Program-made: the position numbers and the translations under genes
The notes under the pieces: generated by a model
Seen by the model: the letters and a program-made list of their open reading frames with translations, nothing else
What the model was told of the DNA's origin: nothing
Databases searched by the model: none
Part shown: positions 8,312-17,509 of the stretch, in pieces
Layout: each line of letters opens with the position of its first letter
Numbering within the stretch: position 1 is the stretch's first letter
Source of the DNA: Hymenobacter terrestris
GTDB lineage: Bacteria > Bacteroidota > Bacteroidia > Cytophagales > Hymenobacteraceae
Direction of reading: 5' to 3'
DNA: 64,000 nt
Assembly (NCBI RefSeq): GCF_013377905.1
Contig: NZ_JABKAV010000001.1
Location: forward strand, 147,254-211,253

Positions 8312-9808
8312 ATGACCCTCCGCTTACCTACCCTACTACTTGCCGGCCTGCTACTGACGGCCACCGCTACGTCGGCTCAGAAGTCCCGGCCGGCCCCGGC
8401 CACCTCGGCCAGGAACGCCGAGTCGGCCATTAAAGAAGCCGACCTGAAGCGTGACCTGTTCGCGCTGGCCGGCGACAAGTACCGGGGCCGCGAGGGGGGC
8501 ACGCTCGACGAGCTACGAGCCTCGAGCTGGCTGGCCGAGCAGATGCGGGCCATTGGCATGCAGCCAGCCGGCGACGATGGCACGTATTTTCAGTGGTTCA
8601 ACCTGCGGCGCACCCGCCTCACGCCGGCCAGCACCTTGCGCATTGGAGGCCGCACGCTGCGGCCGGGCCACGAAGCCGTGGTGGTAGCCCCCGTGAATGC
8701 CCAACTGAAGGCTAAGCTGGTTTTTGTGGGCACGGGCACGCCGGCGGAAGTGGCCAAGGCCAAAATAAAAGGCAAGGCGGTAGCCGTACAGCTTTCGGGC
8801 GAGCCCACCGATGGCATCAGCTACCGTCGCTACCTGTTTGGCAAGCTGCGCGAGCAGGCCGCCGAGCTGGCTAAGGCCGGGGCCGTGGCCGTGGTGTTCG
8901 TATCAGACGATAAGGCGCAGGCGGTTTACGAGCATTGGAGCCATATTTTTGAGCGCGGCCGCTATGGTCTGCCTGCCGACGAGTCGTTGAAAATTGTGGG
9001 CGACCAGCTGCCGGTAGTGTGGCTGCCGATGTCGGAGGCCGAGGCCCTCAGCAAGTCGGGCCAGGAGCTGGTGGCCGATTTGCGGGCCGAAACCTTCCTG
9101 TACCCATCGGTGAACATCGTAGCCAAGCAGCTTGGCACCGATGCCCAATTAAAAAGCCAGCACGTCCTGTTCAGCACCCACCAAGACCACGACGGCGTGC
9201 GCGCCCCGGTTGCCGGCGACTCGATTTACAACGGTGCCGATGACAACGCCACCGGCTGCGCGGCGCTGCTGGCTATTATGCGGGCATTTAAGCAGCAGCC
9301 GGCCAAGCGTTCGGCGCTGTTTGTGTACCACGGAGCCGAGGAGCGCGGCTTGCTGGGCTCGCGCTATTTCTCCAATAAGCCCACCGTGCCCCGCGAATCC
9401 ATTGTGGCCGTACTCAATGCCGAAATGATGGGCCGCAACGCCCCCGACTCGGCCGCGCTGCTGGGCTCCACCCCGCCCCACCTGAACTCCTCGGACCTTG
9501 TAAAAACCGCCCTCATGGCCAATCAGACCGGCCCCAAGTTCAAGCTGGATACCGAGTGGGATAAGGCCACGCACCCCGAGGGCTGGTATTTCCGCTCCGA
9601 CCACCTACCCTACGCCCGCCTGGGCATTCCGGCCGTCATGTTCACCTCGCTGCTGCACGCCGACTACCACACGCCCAACGACGAGCCGGCCACCATCGAC
9701 TACGGCAAGCTGCGGCGCATGACGCAGTGGCTGTACCTGACTGGCTGGGCCGTGGCCAACCGTCCGGCTGCACCCGCCCGCGAGCCGGGTTTCAGGCTGG
9801 AGCGGTAG
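8312..9808 (+). CDS. Secreted M28 family zinc aminopeptidase with PA-like insert
   Basis: A 498-residue exported metallopeptidase. Signal peptide residues 1-22 (LLLAGLLLTATATSAQ). An N-terminal helical part precedes a protease-associated-like region (about 110-260), then the M28 catalytic domain (about 265-480). Metal-binding and catalytic signatures are present in order: STHQDHDG, NGADDNATG, HGAEERGLLGS, LNAEMMG and the late FRSDHLPYARLGIPA. Members remove N-terminal amino acids from peptides using two zinc ions. It would act in the periplasm or outside the cell, alongside the S9 peptidase encoded 4 kb upstream. Convergent with the next gene at a distance of 21 bases; no separate terminator seen. 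Confidence 0.92.
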   Translation: MTLRLPTLLLAGLLLTATATSAQKSRPAPATSARNAESAIKEADLKRDLFALAGDKYRGREGGTLDELRASSWLAEQMRAIGMQPAGDDGTYFQWFNLRRTRLTPASTLRIGGRTLRPGHEAVVVAPVNAQLKAKLVFVGTGTPAEVAKAKIKGKAVAVQLSGEPTDGISYRRYLFGKLREQAAELAKAGAVAVVFVSDDKAQAVYEHWSHIFERGRYGLPADESLKIVGDQLPVVWLPMSEAEALSKSGQELVADLRAETFLYPSVNIVAKQLGTDAQLKSQHVLFSTHQDHDGVRAPVAGDSIYNGADDNATGCAALLAIMRAFKQQPAKRSALFVYHGAEERGLLGSRYFSNKPTVPRESIVAVLNAEMMGRNAPDSAALLGSTPPHLNSSDLVKTALMANQTGPKFKLDTEWDKATHPEGWYFRSDHLPYARLGIPAVMFTSLLHADYHTPNDEPATIDYGKLRRMTQWLYLTGWAVANRPAAPAREPGFRLER

Positions 9809-9829
9809 TAGTTGGTTTTACCCGGCCCA

Positions 9830-12004
9830 TCACCCAGCCTGCTCTTCCTGCCCCGCCACTGTTTCCGTTACCCGGTTGATGTCGCCGCTGAGCTTCTGGA
9901 TAAACTCTAGTTGCTCGCCGAGCTGAACGTCGTCGGTTTCGGGCGTGGTGGCGGGCGGCAGCGGGGCGGGCTGGGGCTCTTCGGGCAGGTTGGGCTCACC
10001 GAGACGCAGCAGGCCGCGCCGCAGTTGCTGCTGCGCCTGACGTAGCGCTTTGAGGTTGGCGGCCGATAGCGTGGGGCGGATTTCGCCGGCCAGCAGCGCC
10101 GAGGTAATGGCCGCCACGTTAGCCGCCAGAATGTGGTTGAGCACCACGAACTCGTGCACTTCGGCCGGGTGGCGCTGCTTGGTGCGGGGCTCAGAAAGCA
10201 TGCGCTGGAAGGCCGCGCCGAGGTTGGCCGATGTCACGTACACCTCCTTACGGGCCAGCTTGTAGTCGAGCAAGGCTACGGGCGAACCCAACAGGGCCTG
10301 TTGCAGCGTGCGCAGGTACTCCAGGTTGGCCCGCAGTACCGGCCGCAAAAAGCCCTGCAGCTGCTCCGACTCCCAGCGCGGAAACAGCAGGTAACCAACG
10401 GCAAAGGCAATGCCGCAACCCAGCACCGTATCGAAAATGCGCTCCTGCACCACCCGCACGTACCCTTCGCCCATAAAGCTGAACAGAATGAGCACAAAGG
10501 GGGTCATGAAAACAACCGTAATCAGGTAGTTGAGCCGGGCAAAACTGAACGACACAATCATAAAGCCCACCATCAGCGCCAGCAATACCAGCCGGTCCGA
10601 AATCAGCCAGAGCATTACGGCGCCCAGAATTCCGCCGAGCAGCGTGCCCATTATGCGCTGGGCATTACGCTGCTTGGTGAGGCTGAAGGCCGGCTTGAGC
10701 ATGTAGGTTATCGTCATCAGCACCCAGTAGCCGTGGTAGCCGGCCAGCATTTCGGTGATAATGAAGCCGATGAGGGAGGCCACCAGCATCCGGAGCGCAT
10801 GCCGGAAAATGCCCGAGCGTAGCGTGAGCTGGCCCGTGAGCTGGCGGAGCGTAAACTGCTGGTGGGCCACAAACCGGTCGAGCTCCAGGCCGGTTGTGCC
10901 GTTGGCCTGCAGGGTGAGCAGGGGCGCGGCGGCCTCAGCAAAGTACCGCTGCATGCTCTGCAGGCGGGTTGTGAGGTTGCGCAGGTTTACCAGAATTTTG
11001 CGCAGGGGCAGCACCGAGTCGGTCTGGGCGGGGGCGGCTTCAAAAGCATCGAGGCGGGTTTTGAGCTGGTTGAGGCCGGCCAGCAGATCGGGGCGGGCGG
11101 GGCGGTAGGTGTAGTTGCCCTGGATAGCAAAACCCACCTGCTCCAGCTCGGCAGCAAGCGCGTCAATTTCGCTGGCAAATGCATCGAGCAGGCCATCGGC
11201 CTCGAAGCGGCGGTGCAGCTCGCCGTAGTCGTAGCTCGTGATGGTGATCTGTTCATAGAGATCCACCAGATCCACGAAGGTGAGCACCAGCCGGCGGCCC
11301 GTGTCGGATGACTCGCTGACCAGCTGGCGGGTTTTGAACAGCAGCTCGCGCACCACATCCTGCTTTTCGCTCACGCGCACCTGCTGGGCCACCAGGCGGC
11401 GGTAGTCGGCCTCCAGGTTGGTGCCGGTGCGGTAGAACTCGGCCTTGAGGCGCAGAAAGCCCGCCACCGCCAGCACGGCCTCGCCCAGGGCCTGCTGGGC
11501 TTCGCGGTAGGGCCGCAGCCGGCTGAGGGCCAGCGCCAGCGCTAAGTACCACACCCCGCCCGCCATCACCAGGCCGGCATTGCTGAGCACCTGGCTGGGC
11601 GGCAGCGGCTTATCGAGCATCAGAATCATGACCAGCAAGCCGGCCGTACCTACGGCCCCGGCCCGGTTTCCGTACACGAGCAACATAGTCAGCCAGAAGC
11701 TGACGGACACTACCAGCGCCCCCAGCAGCCACGGATACGGCTGCACCAAACCCGTCAGCAGCGCCATCAGGCCGGTGAGGGCTACGGCGGCCAACCCACC
11801 GTTGCGCTTGTGGAGCGGCGGGCCGGGCGTGTCGGTCAGGCTCACGCACAGGGCCCCCACCGACATGGCCACGCCGGTTTCCAGCTGCCCGAGCAGCCCC
11901 AGCACCAGGCCGGGCACCAGAATGGCCAGCGTGGTGCGCAGGCCGTCGGAAAACTCCTGGCTCGAAAAAAAGTAGCGCAGCTGGCGAACGGAGGTGGCGG
12001 ACAT
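9830..12004 (-). CDS. FUSC family inner-membrane protein (YccS/YhfK-like)
   Basis: A 724-residue membrane protein. Two blocks of hydrophobic helices (about 25-170 and 395-520) are separated by a soluble helical region, the duplicated pattern of the FUSC/YccS/aromatic-acid-exporter family. The C-terminal part (about 540-724) is cytoplasmic and Gln/Pro rich near its end. Family members are proposed efflux or envelope-homeostasis proteins; substrate unknown. The ATG at 12004 (MSATSVRQLRYFFSSQEF) is preferred; the frame extends 21 codons upstream without recognisable homology. It diverges from the histidine kinase gene, whose promoter shares the 169-base gap. Confidence 0.87.
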   Translation of the reverse strand: MSATSVRQLRYFFSSQEFSDGLRTTLAILVPGLVLGLLGQLETGVAMSVGALCVSLTDTPGPPLHKRNGGLAAVALTGLMALLTGLVQPYPWLLGALVVSVSFWLTMLLVYGNRAGAVGTAGLLVMILMLDKPLPPSQVLSNAGLVMAGGVWYLALALALSRLRPYREAQQALGEAVLAVAGFLRLKAEFYRTGTNLEADYRRLVAQQVRVSEKQDVVRELLFKTRQLVSESSDTGRRLVLTFVDLVDLYEQITITSYDYGELHRRFEADGLLDAFASEIDALAAELEQVGFAIQGNYTYRPARPDLLAGLNQLKTRLDAFEAAPAQTDSVLPLRKILVNLRNLTTRLQSMQRYFAEAAAPLLTLQANGTTGLELDRFVAHQQFTLRQLTGQLTLRSGIFRHALRMLVASLIGFIITEMLAGYHGYWVLMTITYMLKPAFSLTKQRNAQRIMGTLLGGILGAVMLWLISDRLVLLALMVGFMIVSFSFARLNYLITVVFMTPFVLILFSFMGEGYVRVVQERIFDTVLGCGIAFAVGYLLFPRWESEQLQGFLRPVLRANLEYLRTLQQALLGSPVALLDYKLARKEVYVTSANLGAAFQRMLSEPRTKQRHPAEVHEFVVLNHILAANVAAITSALLAGEIRPTLSAANLKALRQAQQQLRRGLLRLGEPNLPEEPQPAPLPPATTPETDDVQLGEQLEFIQKLSGDINRVTETVAGQEEQAG

Positions 12005-12140
12005 GCGCGGCGGCAAACGAGGTTTAGGGAGCAGGCTGCAGGCTACAGCATGGCGGCTTGGGCGCAATTTGCAACGCCCCGCCCATATTCTGCCCCGTAG
12101 GCGGTTGTAATCTGGTGGCGGGCCGGTATCTTCGTTCCCC

Positions 12141-12148
12141 TACTTTTG
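12141..12148 (+). promoter_or_regulatory. TAnnTTTG -7 element of the histidine kinase gene
   Basis: TACTTTTG, an exact consensus match, 26 bases before the ATG at 12174. No clear -33 element was seen at the expected distance. Confidence 0.45.
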
Positions 12149-12173
12149 TTTGGTTCGATCTTCAGCCCAACTT

Positions 12174-14801
12174 ATGCCAGATGAGATGCGGCCGACCCTA
12201 CCGGCTGATGCTCCGGCTCCCGATGAGCTATTAAATACCCTGCTGGAAGTATCGCAGACGGGCGTGATGCTGATGCGCCCCATTTCCGAAGCGGAAGGCA
12301 GCATCGTCGATTTTGACCTGGAATACCTTAACCCGGCTGCTCAGCGCCTGCTCGGGCAGCCGGAGCGCCCGCCCCAGACCCTCCTCGAAATTTTTCCGCA
12401 CGCGGGCTTTGCTACGGGAATATTTGCTTTCTACCGCGACACGTTCGAGTCGGGTATCAGCCGGCAGGAGCACTTCAACTACCAGTACGACGGCATCGAC
12501 GGCTACTTTCGGGTAGTGGCCCGGGCCCAGGGCCCGCTGCTGGTCGTGAGCATCGCCGACGACAACGACACCCCGCGTACGGCCATGCAGGAAGCGCTGC
12601 GCCAGAGCCAGCAGGCCGAGCAGCAGGCCCGGGCCGCCGCCGAAACCGAGCGCAACCTGCTGCAGGCCATTATCACGCAGGCTACTGTAGCTATTGGCCT
12701 GTTTCAGGGTGATGATTGTACGGTAACTGCTGCCAACGACCTGATCTGCGCTATCTGGAGCTACTCCAAGGAGCAGGTGCTGGGGCGGCCCCTTTTAGAG
12801 GCCGTGCCCGAGCTGGTGGGCCAGGGCTTCGATGACCTGGTGCGGGAAGTAGCCCGCACCCGCCAGCCATACATAGGGCAGGAAGTACCGGCCCAACTAC
12901 GCCAGCCCAGTGGGCAAATAGAAACGCGCTACTTCAACTTCGTCTTCCAGCCGCTCTACGGCCCGGCGCAAGAAGTGCTGGGCGTGGTAGATATTGCCGT
13001 GGAAGTAACCGAGCAGGTGCTAGCCCGCCGGCAGGTACAGGACCTCAACCAGGAGCTGGCCGCCATCAACGAGGAGCTGCACGCCGCCAACGAGGAGTAT
13101 CAGTCTGCCAACCTGTGCCTGCTCGATGCCCAGCAGCAGTTGCAACAGCTCAATACCGAGCTGGAGGAACGGGTGCAGCGACGCACCGCCCAGGTGCAGC
13201 AGGCGCTGGAGGAGGCCGAGCACCAACGTGGGCAGGCCCGGCTACGGCAGGAATTGCTGGGCCAGATTCTGGGCCAGGTACCGGCCATCATCGTCACGTT
13301 CAGCGGCCCCGACCACCGCTTCACCTTCTTCAACGAGCACTACCAGCTTCTGGCAGGTGGGCGGGCAGTGCTGGACCGCCCCTGGGTCGAATGCATTCCC
13401 GAAGCCGTAACGCAGGGACTGGCAGCTATGGCAGACGGAGTGTATAACACCGGCCGGCCGCTTGTAACCCGCGAAACGCCCGCCGAGCTGGCCCACGAAC
13501 CCGGCCAGAACCGCTACTTCGACATTACGGCCCAGCCCCTGCTCGATGCGCAGCAGCACGTGCGGGGCGTGCAGGTGTTTGCCATGGATGTAACCGAGCG
13601 GGTGCTGGCACGGTCGGAACGCGAAACCCGCCAGCGCGAGCTGCAGACCATTTTCGAGCAGGTACCGGTGCCCATTACCATTATGCGGGGCCCCGAGCTG
13701 GTAGTAGAGCTGGCCAACCAAGCCATTTGCGAGCTGTGGGGCCGCAGCCCGGAGCAGGTAATGGGCCAGCCTTACTTCGAGGCCGTACCTGCCACTGCCG
13801 GCCAGGGGTTCGAAGAGATTCTGGCGGGGGTAATGCAAACCGGCGAAACATTTTTCATCAATGAGCAGCCCGTCCAGCTCGACCGTTCCCACACCGGCCG
13901 GCCACCGCTGGGCTACTTCAACTTTGCTTTTCAGGCCCTGCGCGACGAAACCGGTACCATCAGCGGCTTGGTGGCCATCGGTACCGAGGTAACTGAGCAG
14001 GTGCTGGCCCGCCAGCAGGTGCAGGAGCTTAATGAGCAACTGGCCGCCATCAACGAGGAAATGCAGGCCACCAACCAGCAGATGGCCGACACCAACCACC
14101 GCCTCAGCCGTACCAATGCCGACCTCGATACGTTCGTGTACTCTGCCTCACACGACCTCAAATCGCCTATTACCAACGTAGAGGGGCTGCTGCTGGCCCT
14201 GCGCGAGCACCTGCCGACGCAGGCTTACGAGCATGAGCACGTGCCGCAGCTGCTGGCCATGATGGAGGACGCCGTCGCCCGCTTCCAGCAGACGCTGGTC
14301 CACCTCACCGACGTGTCGCGGATTCAGCAAAGCGCCAGCGACCAGCTGCCCGAGGCCGTAGACTTACCCTCGCTGGTAGAAGCCGTATGCCTCGATATGG
14401 GCCCCGAGCTGGCCGCCGCCGCCGCCACGCTGGAAACCGAGCTCGACGGCTGCCCTACCGTACAGTTCTCGGCCAAAAACCTGCGCTCGGTGGTCTACAA
14501 CCTGCTCAGCAACGCCATTAAGTACCGCATGCCCCACCGCCCACCGCATGTGCGGCTGCACTGCCGCCATGTGGGCCGACAGGTAGTGCTGGAAGTACAC
14601 GACAACGGCCTGGGCCTAAGCGAAATGCAGCGCCAGGAGCTGTTTAAGCTGTTCCGGCGGCTGCACAACCACGTGCCGGGTTCGGGCGTAGGCCTGTACA
14701 TGGTAAAAAAGATAGTGGAGAATGCCGGTGGCAACATTGAGGTGCGCAGCGAGCCAGGCGTGGGCACCACCTTTACCGTATTTTTACCTGCCACCGAGTA
14801 G
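12174..14801 (+). CDS. Soluble multi-PAS sensor histidine kinase
   Basis: An 875-residue cytoplasmic sensor kinase with no transmembrane segment. Four PAS-like domains can be placed (about 20-130, 160-285, 355-475, 490-620), linked by Gln/Glu-rich coiled-coil stretches. The HisKA dimerisation domain holds the phospho-acceptor His660 in YSASHDLKSPITN; the HATPase domain (about 755-875) shows the N box YNLLSNAIKY, G1 DNGLGLS and G2 GSGVGLYMVKK. It would autophosphorylate in response to an internal signal and pass phosphate to a receiver domain; the CheY-like gene starting 89 bases downstream is the obvious partner. The ATG at 12174 is chosen over an upstream TTG at 12150. A MPDEM start offers a second ATG at 12186. 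Confidence 0.9.
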   Translation: MPDEMRPTLPADAPAPDELLNTLLEVSQTGVMLMRPISEAEGSIVDFDLEYLNPAAQRLLGQPERPPQTLLEIFPHAGFATGIFAFYRDTFESGISRQEHFNYQYDGIDGYFRVVARAQGPLLVVSIADDNDTPRTAMQEALRQSQQAEQQARAAAETERNLLQAIITQATVAIGLFQGDDCTVTAANDLICAIWSYSKEQVLGRPLLEAVPELVGQGFDDLVREVARTRQPYIGQEVPAQLRQPSGQIETRYFNFVFQPLYGPAQEVLGVVDIAVEVTEQVLARRQVQDLNQELAAINEELHAANEEYQSANLCLLDAQQQLQQLNTELEERVQRRTAQVQQALEEAEHQRGQARLRQELLGQILGQVPAIIVTFSGPDHRFTFFNEHYQLLAGGRAVLDRPWVECIPEAVTQGLAAMADGVYNTGRPLVTRETPAELAHEPGQNRYFDITAQPLLDAQQHVRGVQVFAMDVTERVLARSERETRQRELQTIFEQVPVPITIMRGPELVVELANQAICELWGRSPEQVMGQPYFEAVPATAGQGFEEILAGVMQTGETFFINEQPVQLDRSHTGRPPLGYFNFAFQALRDETGTISGLVAIGTEVTEQVLARQQVQELNEQLAAINEEMQATNQQMADTNHRLSRTNADLDTFVYSASHDLKSPITNVEGLLLALREHLPTQAYEHEHVPQLLAMMEDAVARFQQTLVHLTDVSRIQQSASDQLPEAVDLPSLVEAVCLDMGPELAAAAATLETELDGCPTVQFSAKNLRSVVYNLLSNAIKYRMPHRPPHVRLHCRHVGRQVVLEVHDNGLGLSEMQRQELFKLFRRLHNHVPGSGVGLYMVKKIVENAGGNIEVRSEPGVGTTFTVFLPATE

Positions 14802-14890
14802 CTTCGTTGCCCGTTGGGCTACGCCGCCCGTTAAGCAACTACCCGCAATAATTCGCCCTTAACCAGCAGCGCGAAACTTACCATACCTGT

Positions 14891-15298
14891 ATGCAAAAAC
14901 TACCGAGTGTTCTGCTGATTGACGATGACCAGACCAACAATTTCCTCAACGAGCTGCTGATTAAGAAGCTGGACGTAACCGAGCGCGTGCTAGTGGCCGA
15001 AAGCGGCACCGACGCGCTGATCCTGCTGGCCCAGAACGCCCCCGATGCGCCCGACCTCATTCTGCTTGATGTGAACATGCCCGGCATGAGCGGCATTCAG
15101 TTTCTGGAGGCTTACCAGCAGCTGCCCGCCGAGCAACGGGGCGCCACGGTAATCGTGATGCTCACTACCACCATGGATGCCCGCGACCTGGGCCGCCTCG
15201 ACGAGCTCTCCATTGCCGGCCTGGTCAGCAAACCCCTCACCAAAGAAAAGATGGACCACTTGCTGCAACTGCATTTCCAGCGCCAGCTGGGCAGTTAG
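14891..15298 (+). CDS. Single-domain (CheY-like) response regulator
   Basis: A 135-residue stand-alone receiver domain. The acidic pocket is seen in LLIDDDQTN, the phospho-acceptor Asp in LILLDVNMPGMSG, the conserved Thr in VMLTTTMD and the Lys in GLVSKPLTKEKM. There is no output domain, so it probably acts by protein contact or in a phosphorelay. It lies downstream of the histidine kinase on the same strand and is its likely target. Residue order and length are typical for the family in Bacteroidota. Confidence 0.92.
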   Translation: MQKLPSVLLIDDDQTNNFLNELLIKKLDVTERVLVAESGTDALILLAQNAPDAPDLILLDVNMPGMSGIQFLEAYQQLPAEQRGATVIVMLTTTMDARDLGRLDELSIAGLVSKPLTKEKMDHLLQLHFQRQLGS

Positions 15299-15312
15299 TC
15301 AGCGCGTTGCCG

Positions 15313-15389
15313 TCCTGAAGAGGAAAAGGACCTGGGAAGTAGCTAATCGATGGATATAGCTACTTCCCAGGTCCTTTTCCTCTTCAGGA
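15313..15389. repeat. 33-bp perfect inverted repeat (TCCTGA...GGACCT family), likely bidirectional terminator
   Basis: Arms 15313-15345 and 15357-15389 are perfectly complementary over 33 bp with an 11-base loop. The outer part (TCCTGAAGAGGAAAAGGACCT) resembles the element at 40535. It sits between the convergent response-regulator and MutS-like genes, where such a hairpin would stop transcription from both sides. Confidence 0.85.
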
Positions 15390-15413
15390 TGCACGCATCA
15401 TTTCAGCTTCCTA

Positions 15414-17300
15414 TCAATCTTCTCCCACCTCAATGCCCATCAGCCGCATGAGTTGGCTGGCGTTGAAGGAGCAGCACATGCCGGGCGTAAGGTGGTAGTC
15501 GAAGCGCAGGGTCCCGTCGGGGTTGAGGTAGGAGTTGAAGCTGACATTGCGCACTTGGGCGGGCAGGTCGGTTTCGAGGGCAGCCAGTTCCAGGTCGTGG
15601 GTGCTGATGAGGCCGCTGGCAGCCCGCTCCCGCAGCTGGAACACCAGTGCCCGCGCCCCGCGGTGCCGGTCGGCCGAGTTGGTCCCCTTTAGAATCTCAT
15701 CGAGCAGGTAGAACACCGGGATAGGACTTAGTGCTTCGTTTTTAGTGCTTAGGCTGTTGCCTGGATTACCTTCAACTTTTACCTGATTATCCGTCATGTC
15801 CAGCAGCAGGCGCAGGCGCTTGAGCTCGGCGTAGAACGAGGAGGTGCTTTCGGCCAGGTTGTCGTGGCTGCGCATGGCGGTAAACACCTGCGCGGGGCCG
15901 CACCGGAACGAGCCGGCTGCCACCACCGCGCCGGCCTGGGCCAGCACCAGATTCAGGCCCACGGTGCGCAGAAACGTGCTTTTGCCCGCCATATTCGAGC
16001 CCGTTACAATCACTGTCTGCCCGGTACCGGTGGTGCTGAAGTCGTTGCGCACGCCTTCGCCGCCGAACAGCAGTGGGTGGCCCAACGCGGTGGCCTCCAC
16101 CGTCAGGGCCGCCGCCATCAGGTCGGGAGTGGCAAAAGTGGGGTTGGCGGCCCGGAAAGCGGCCAGGCTTACCAGCGCGTCCAGCTCGGCCGCGGCTTCG
16201 AGCAGCGGCTCCAGGCCCCCACTAATCCGCCGTTTCCAGCTTTCCAGCTGCCAGATACCCCACAAATCCCAGAGCAGCAGCGTATTCAGCCCGCCCGCCA
16301 CGGCCGGGTTCTGGCGGGCCGAAAACCAGCCGGCAATGTTGCTCAGACGCTTCAGCAGCCGGGCGGCCGCCGTGTTGCCGGTATCGTGCAGGGTGCGGTG
16401 TAGCCGCTGCAGCGCCGGGCTCTGCCAGGTGCCGGCCTCGAAGTGCTCCAGCTGGTCGTGGGCGGCCCGCAACGCGTCGCGCATGGTGGTAGCGTGCTCG
16501 TAGTAGCGGGCTCGCACCTGCCCGAAAGCGCCATTGAGCACCACGGCCGGCAACAACAGCAGCAGCCACTGCATGCCGTAGCCGCCGAGCATCAGCCCTA
16601 CGCCCGCCAGACTAAGCAGCGGCACCAGCCCCAGCAGCGGCAATATCCAGCCACGGCCCACGAAGAAATCAGGCTCGCGCAGCCAGCCGGCAAACTGGCG
16701 CGGGTCGGTTTCCTGGCGTGGGTAGTGGCGGGCGCGGGCCTGCCACTCCTGCTGCCAGCCGACTTCGGGGGCCAGCTCGGCGGCGGCCTGTTGGCGCTCC
16801 AGCACGGTTTCGGGCGCGGCCGGAGTCAGCAGCCAGCCCGCCAGCCAGTCTTGGCCCAGCCGCGAGGTGCTGCGGTTGAGGAGCTGAAACAGCGAGTGGT
16901 CGCCGAACACGTCGAGGTCAGCGGCATAGGGGTGCTGGGCGTCGAGGTAGCGGCGGCCGGGGTCGAAACCGGCCAGCTCGCCGGCCAGCCGGGCCAGCTC
17001 GTCGCGGTTGAGCTGGGCCAGCAGCCGATGATGCTCGCGGCGGTAGCCCACGGCATCGTGCCAGCGCACCAGCCCGATAAACACCAGGTAAGCGCCCACG
17101 CCCAGACCCAGCGCGGCAGCCGTCTGGCCCGCGCTCAGCAACAGCCAGACGCCCGCGCCGGCAGCCACAAATACGGCCAGTCGCACCAGCGCTACTGCCC
17201 GGTGCCGTCCGGCAAAGTGCGCCTCCTGCGCCCTATGCCGGGTTAGATTTTCCTGAAAGAGGTCGGCGGGGTTGACAGTGAGCGGGCGGTAATCGGACAC
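15414..17300 (-). CDS. MutS-related ATPase with N-terminal membrane helices
   Basis: A 628-residue MutS-family protein lacking the mismatch-recognition domain. Two hydrophobic helices lie near the N-terminus (about residues 38-85) and another pair at about 225-260, so it is probably membrane-bound. The core/lever region (about 270-400) precedes the ABC-type ATPase: Walker A GSNMAGKST (434-442), the signature region, Walker B FYLLDEILKGTNSADR (about 530-545) and STHDLELA. This domain set is a Bacteroidota-typical MutS-related protein annotated as DNA mismatch repair protein; a role in true mismatch repair is unproven. Residues about 504-526 form an AT-rich in-frame insertion between the Walker motifs. 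Confidence 0.9.
   Translation of the reverse strand: MSDYRPLTVNPADLFQENLTRHRAQEAHFAGRHRAVALVRLAVFVAAGAGVWLLLSAGQTAAALGLGVGAYLVFIGLVRWHDAVGYRREHHRLLAQLNRDELARLAGELAGFDPGRRYLDAQHPYAADLDVFGDHSLFQLLNRSTSRLGQDWLAGWLLTPAAPETVLERQQAAAELAPEVGWQQEWQARARHYPRQETDPRQFAGWLREPDFFVGRGWILPLLGLVPLLSLAGVGLMLGGYGMQWLLLLLPAVVLNGAFGQVRARYYEHATTMRDALRAAHDQLEHFEAGTWQSPALQRLHRTLHDTGNTAAARLLKRLSNIAGWFSARQNPAVAGGLNTLLLWDLWGIWQLESWKRRISGGLEPLLEAAAELDALVSLAAFRAANPTFATPDLMAAALTVEATALGHPLLFGGEGVRNDFSTTGTGQTVIVTGSNMAGKSTFLRTVGLNLVLAQAGAVVAAGSFRCGPAQVFTAMRSHDNLAESTSSFYAELKRLRLLLDMTDNQVKVEGNPGNSLSTKNEALSPIPVFYLLDEILKGTNSADRHRGARALVFQLRERAASGLISTHDLELAALETDLPAQVRNVSFNSYLNPDGTLRFDYHLTPGMCCSFNASQLMRLMGIEVGED
15723..15791. repeat. 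AT-rich short-repeat insertion inside the MutS-like gene
   Basis: Within a GC-rich gene, these 69 bases are conspicuously AT-rich and contain the 9-mer TTAGTGCTT twice, five bases apart (plus strand, about 15729-15751). They encode residues 504-526 and keep the frame. The flanking conserved MutS sequence reads on directly when they are skipped, so this looks like insertion of a small dispersed repeat. Confidence 0.5.
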
Positions 17301-17335
17301 GTTGGCGTGGTGCTTGAAAGGTTGGGGTGCTGGGA

Positions 17336-17343
17336 CAAAGATA
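17336..17343 (-). promoter_or_regulatory. TAnnTTTG -7 element of the MutS-like gene
   Basis: TATCTTTG on the minus strand, 36 bases upstream of the ATG at 17300, matching the Bacteroidota primary promoter -7 box. No -33 element identified. Confidence 0.45.
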
Positions 17344-17509
17344 CTCTCATCCCGAAAGGTGCGAAGGCGGCCATATTTCCCCGCAGTTCATCCCGCTTCA
17401 CCGGCTCGTCTCTCCGTCCAAAGCTCGTTCTCGTCTAAATTCCGAACTTGAAGGGCCCCGGGTACGGTTGTTGTATCGGGCCGGCCGCATCTCGCCCCAC
17501 TCTACTTCT

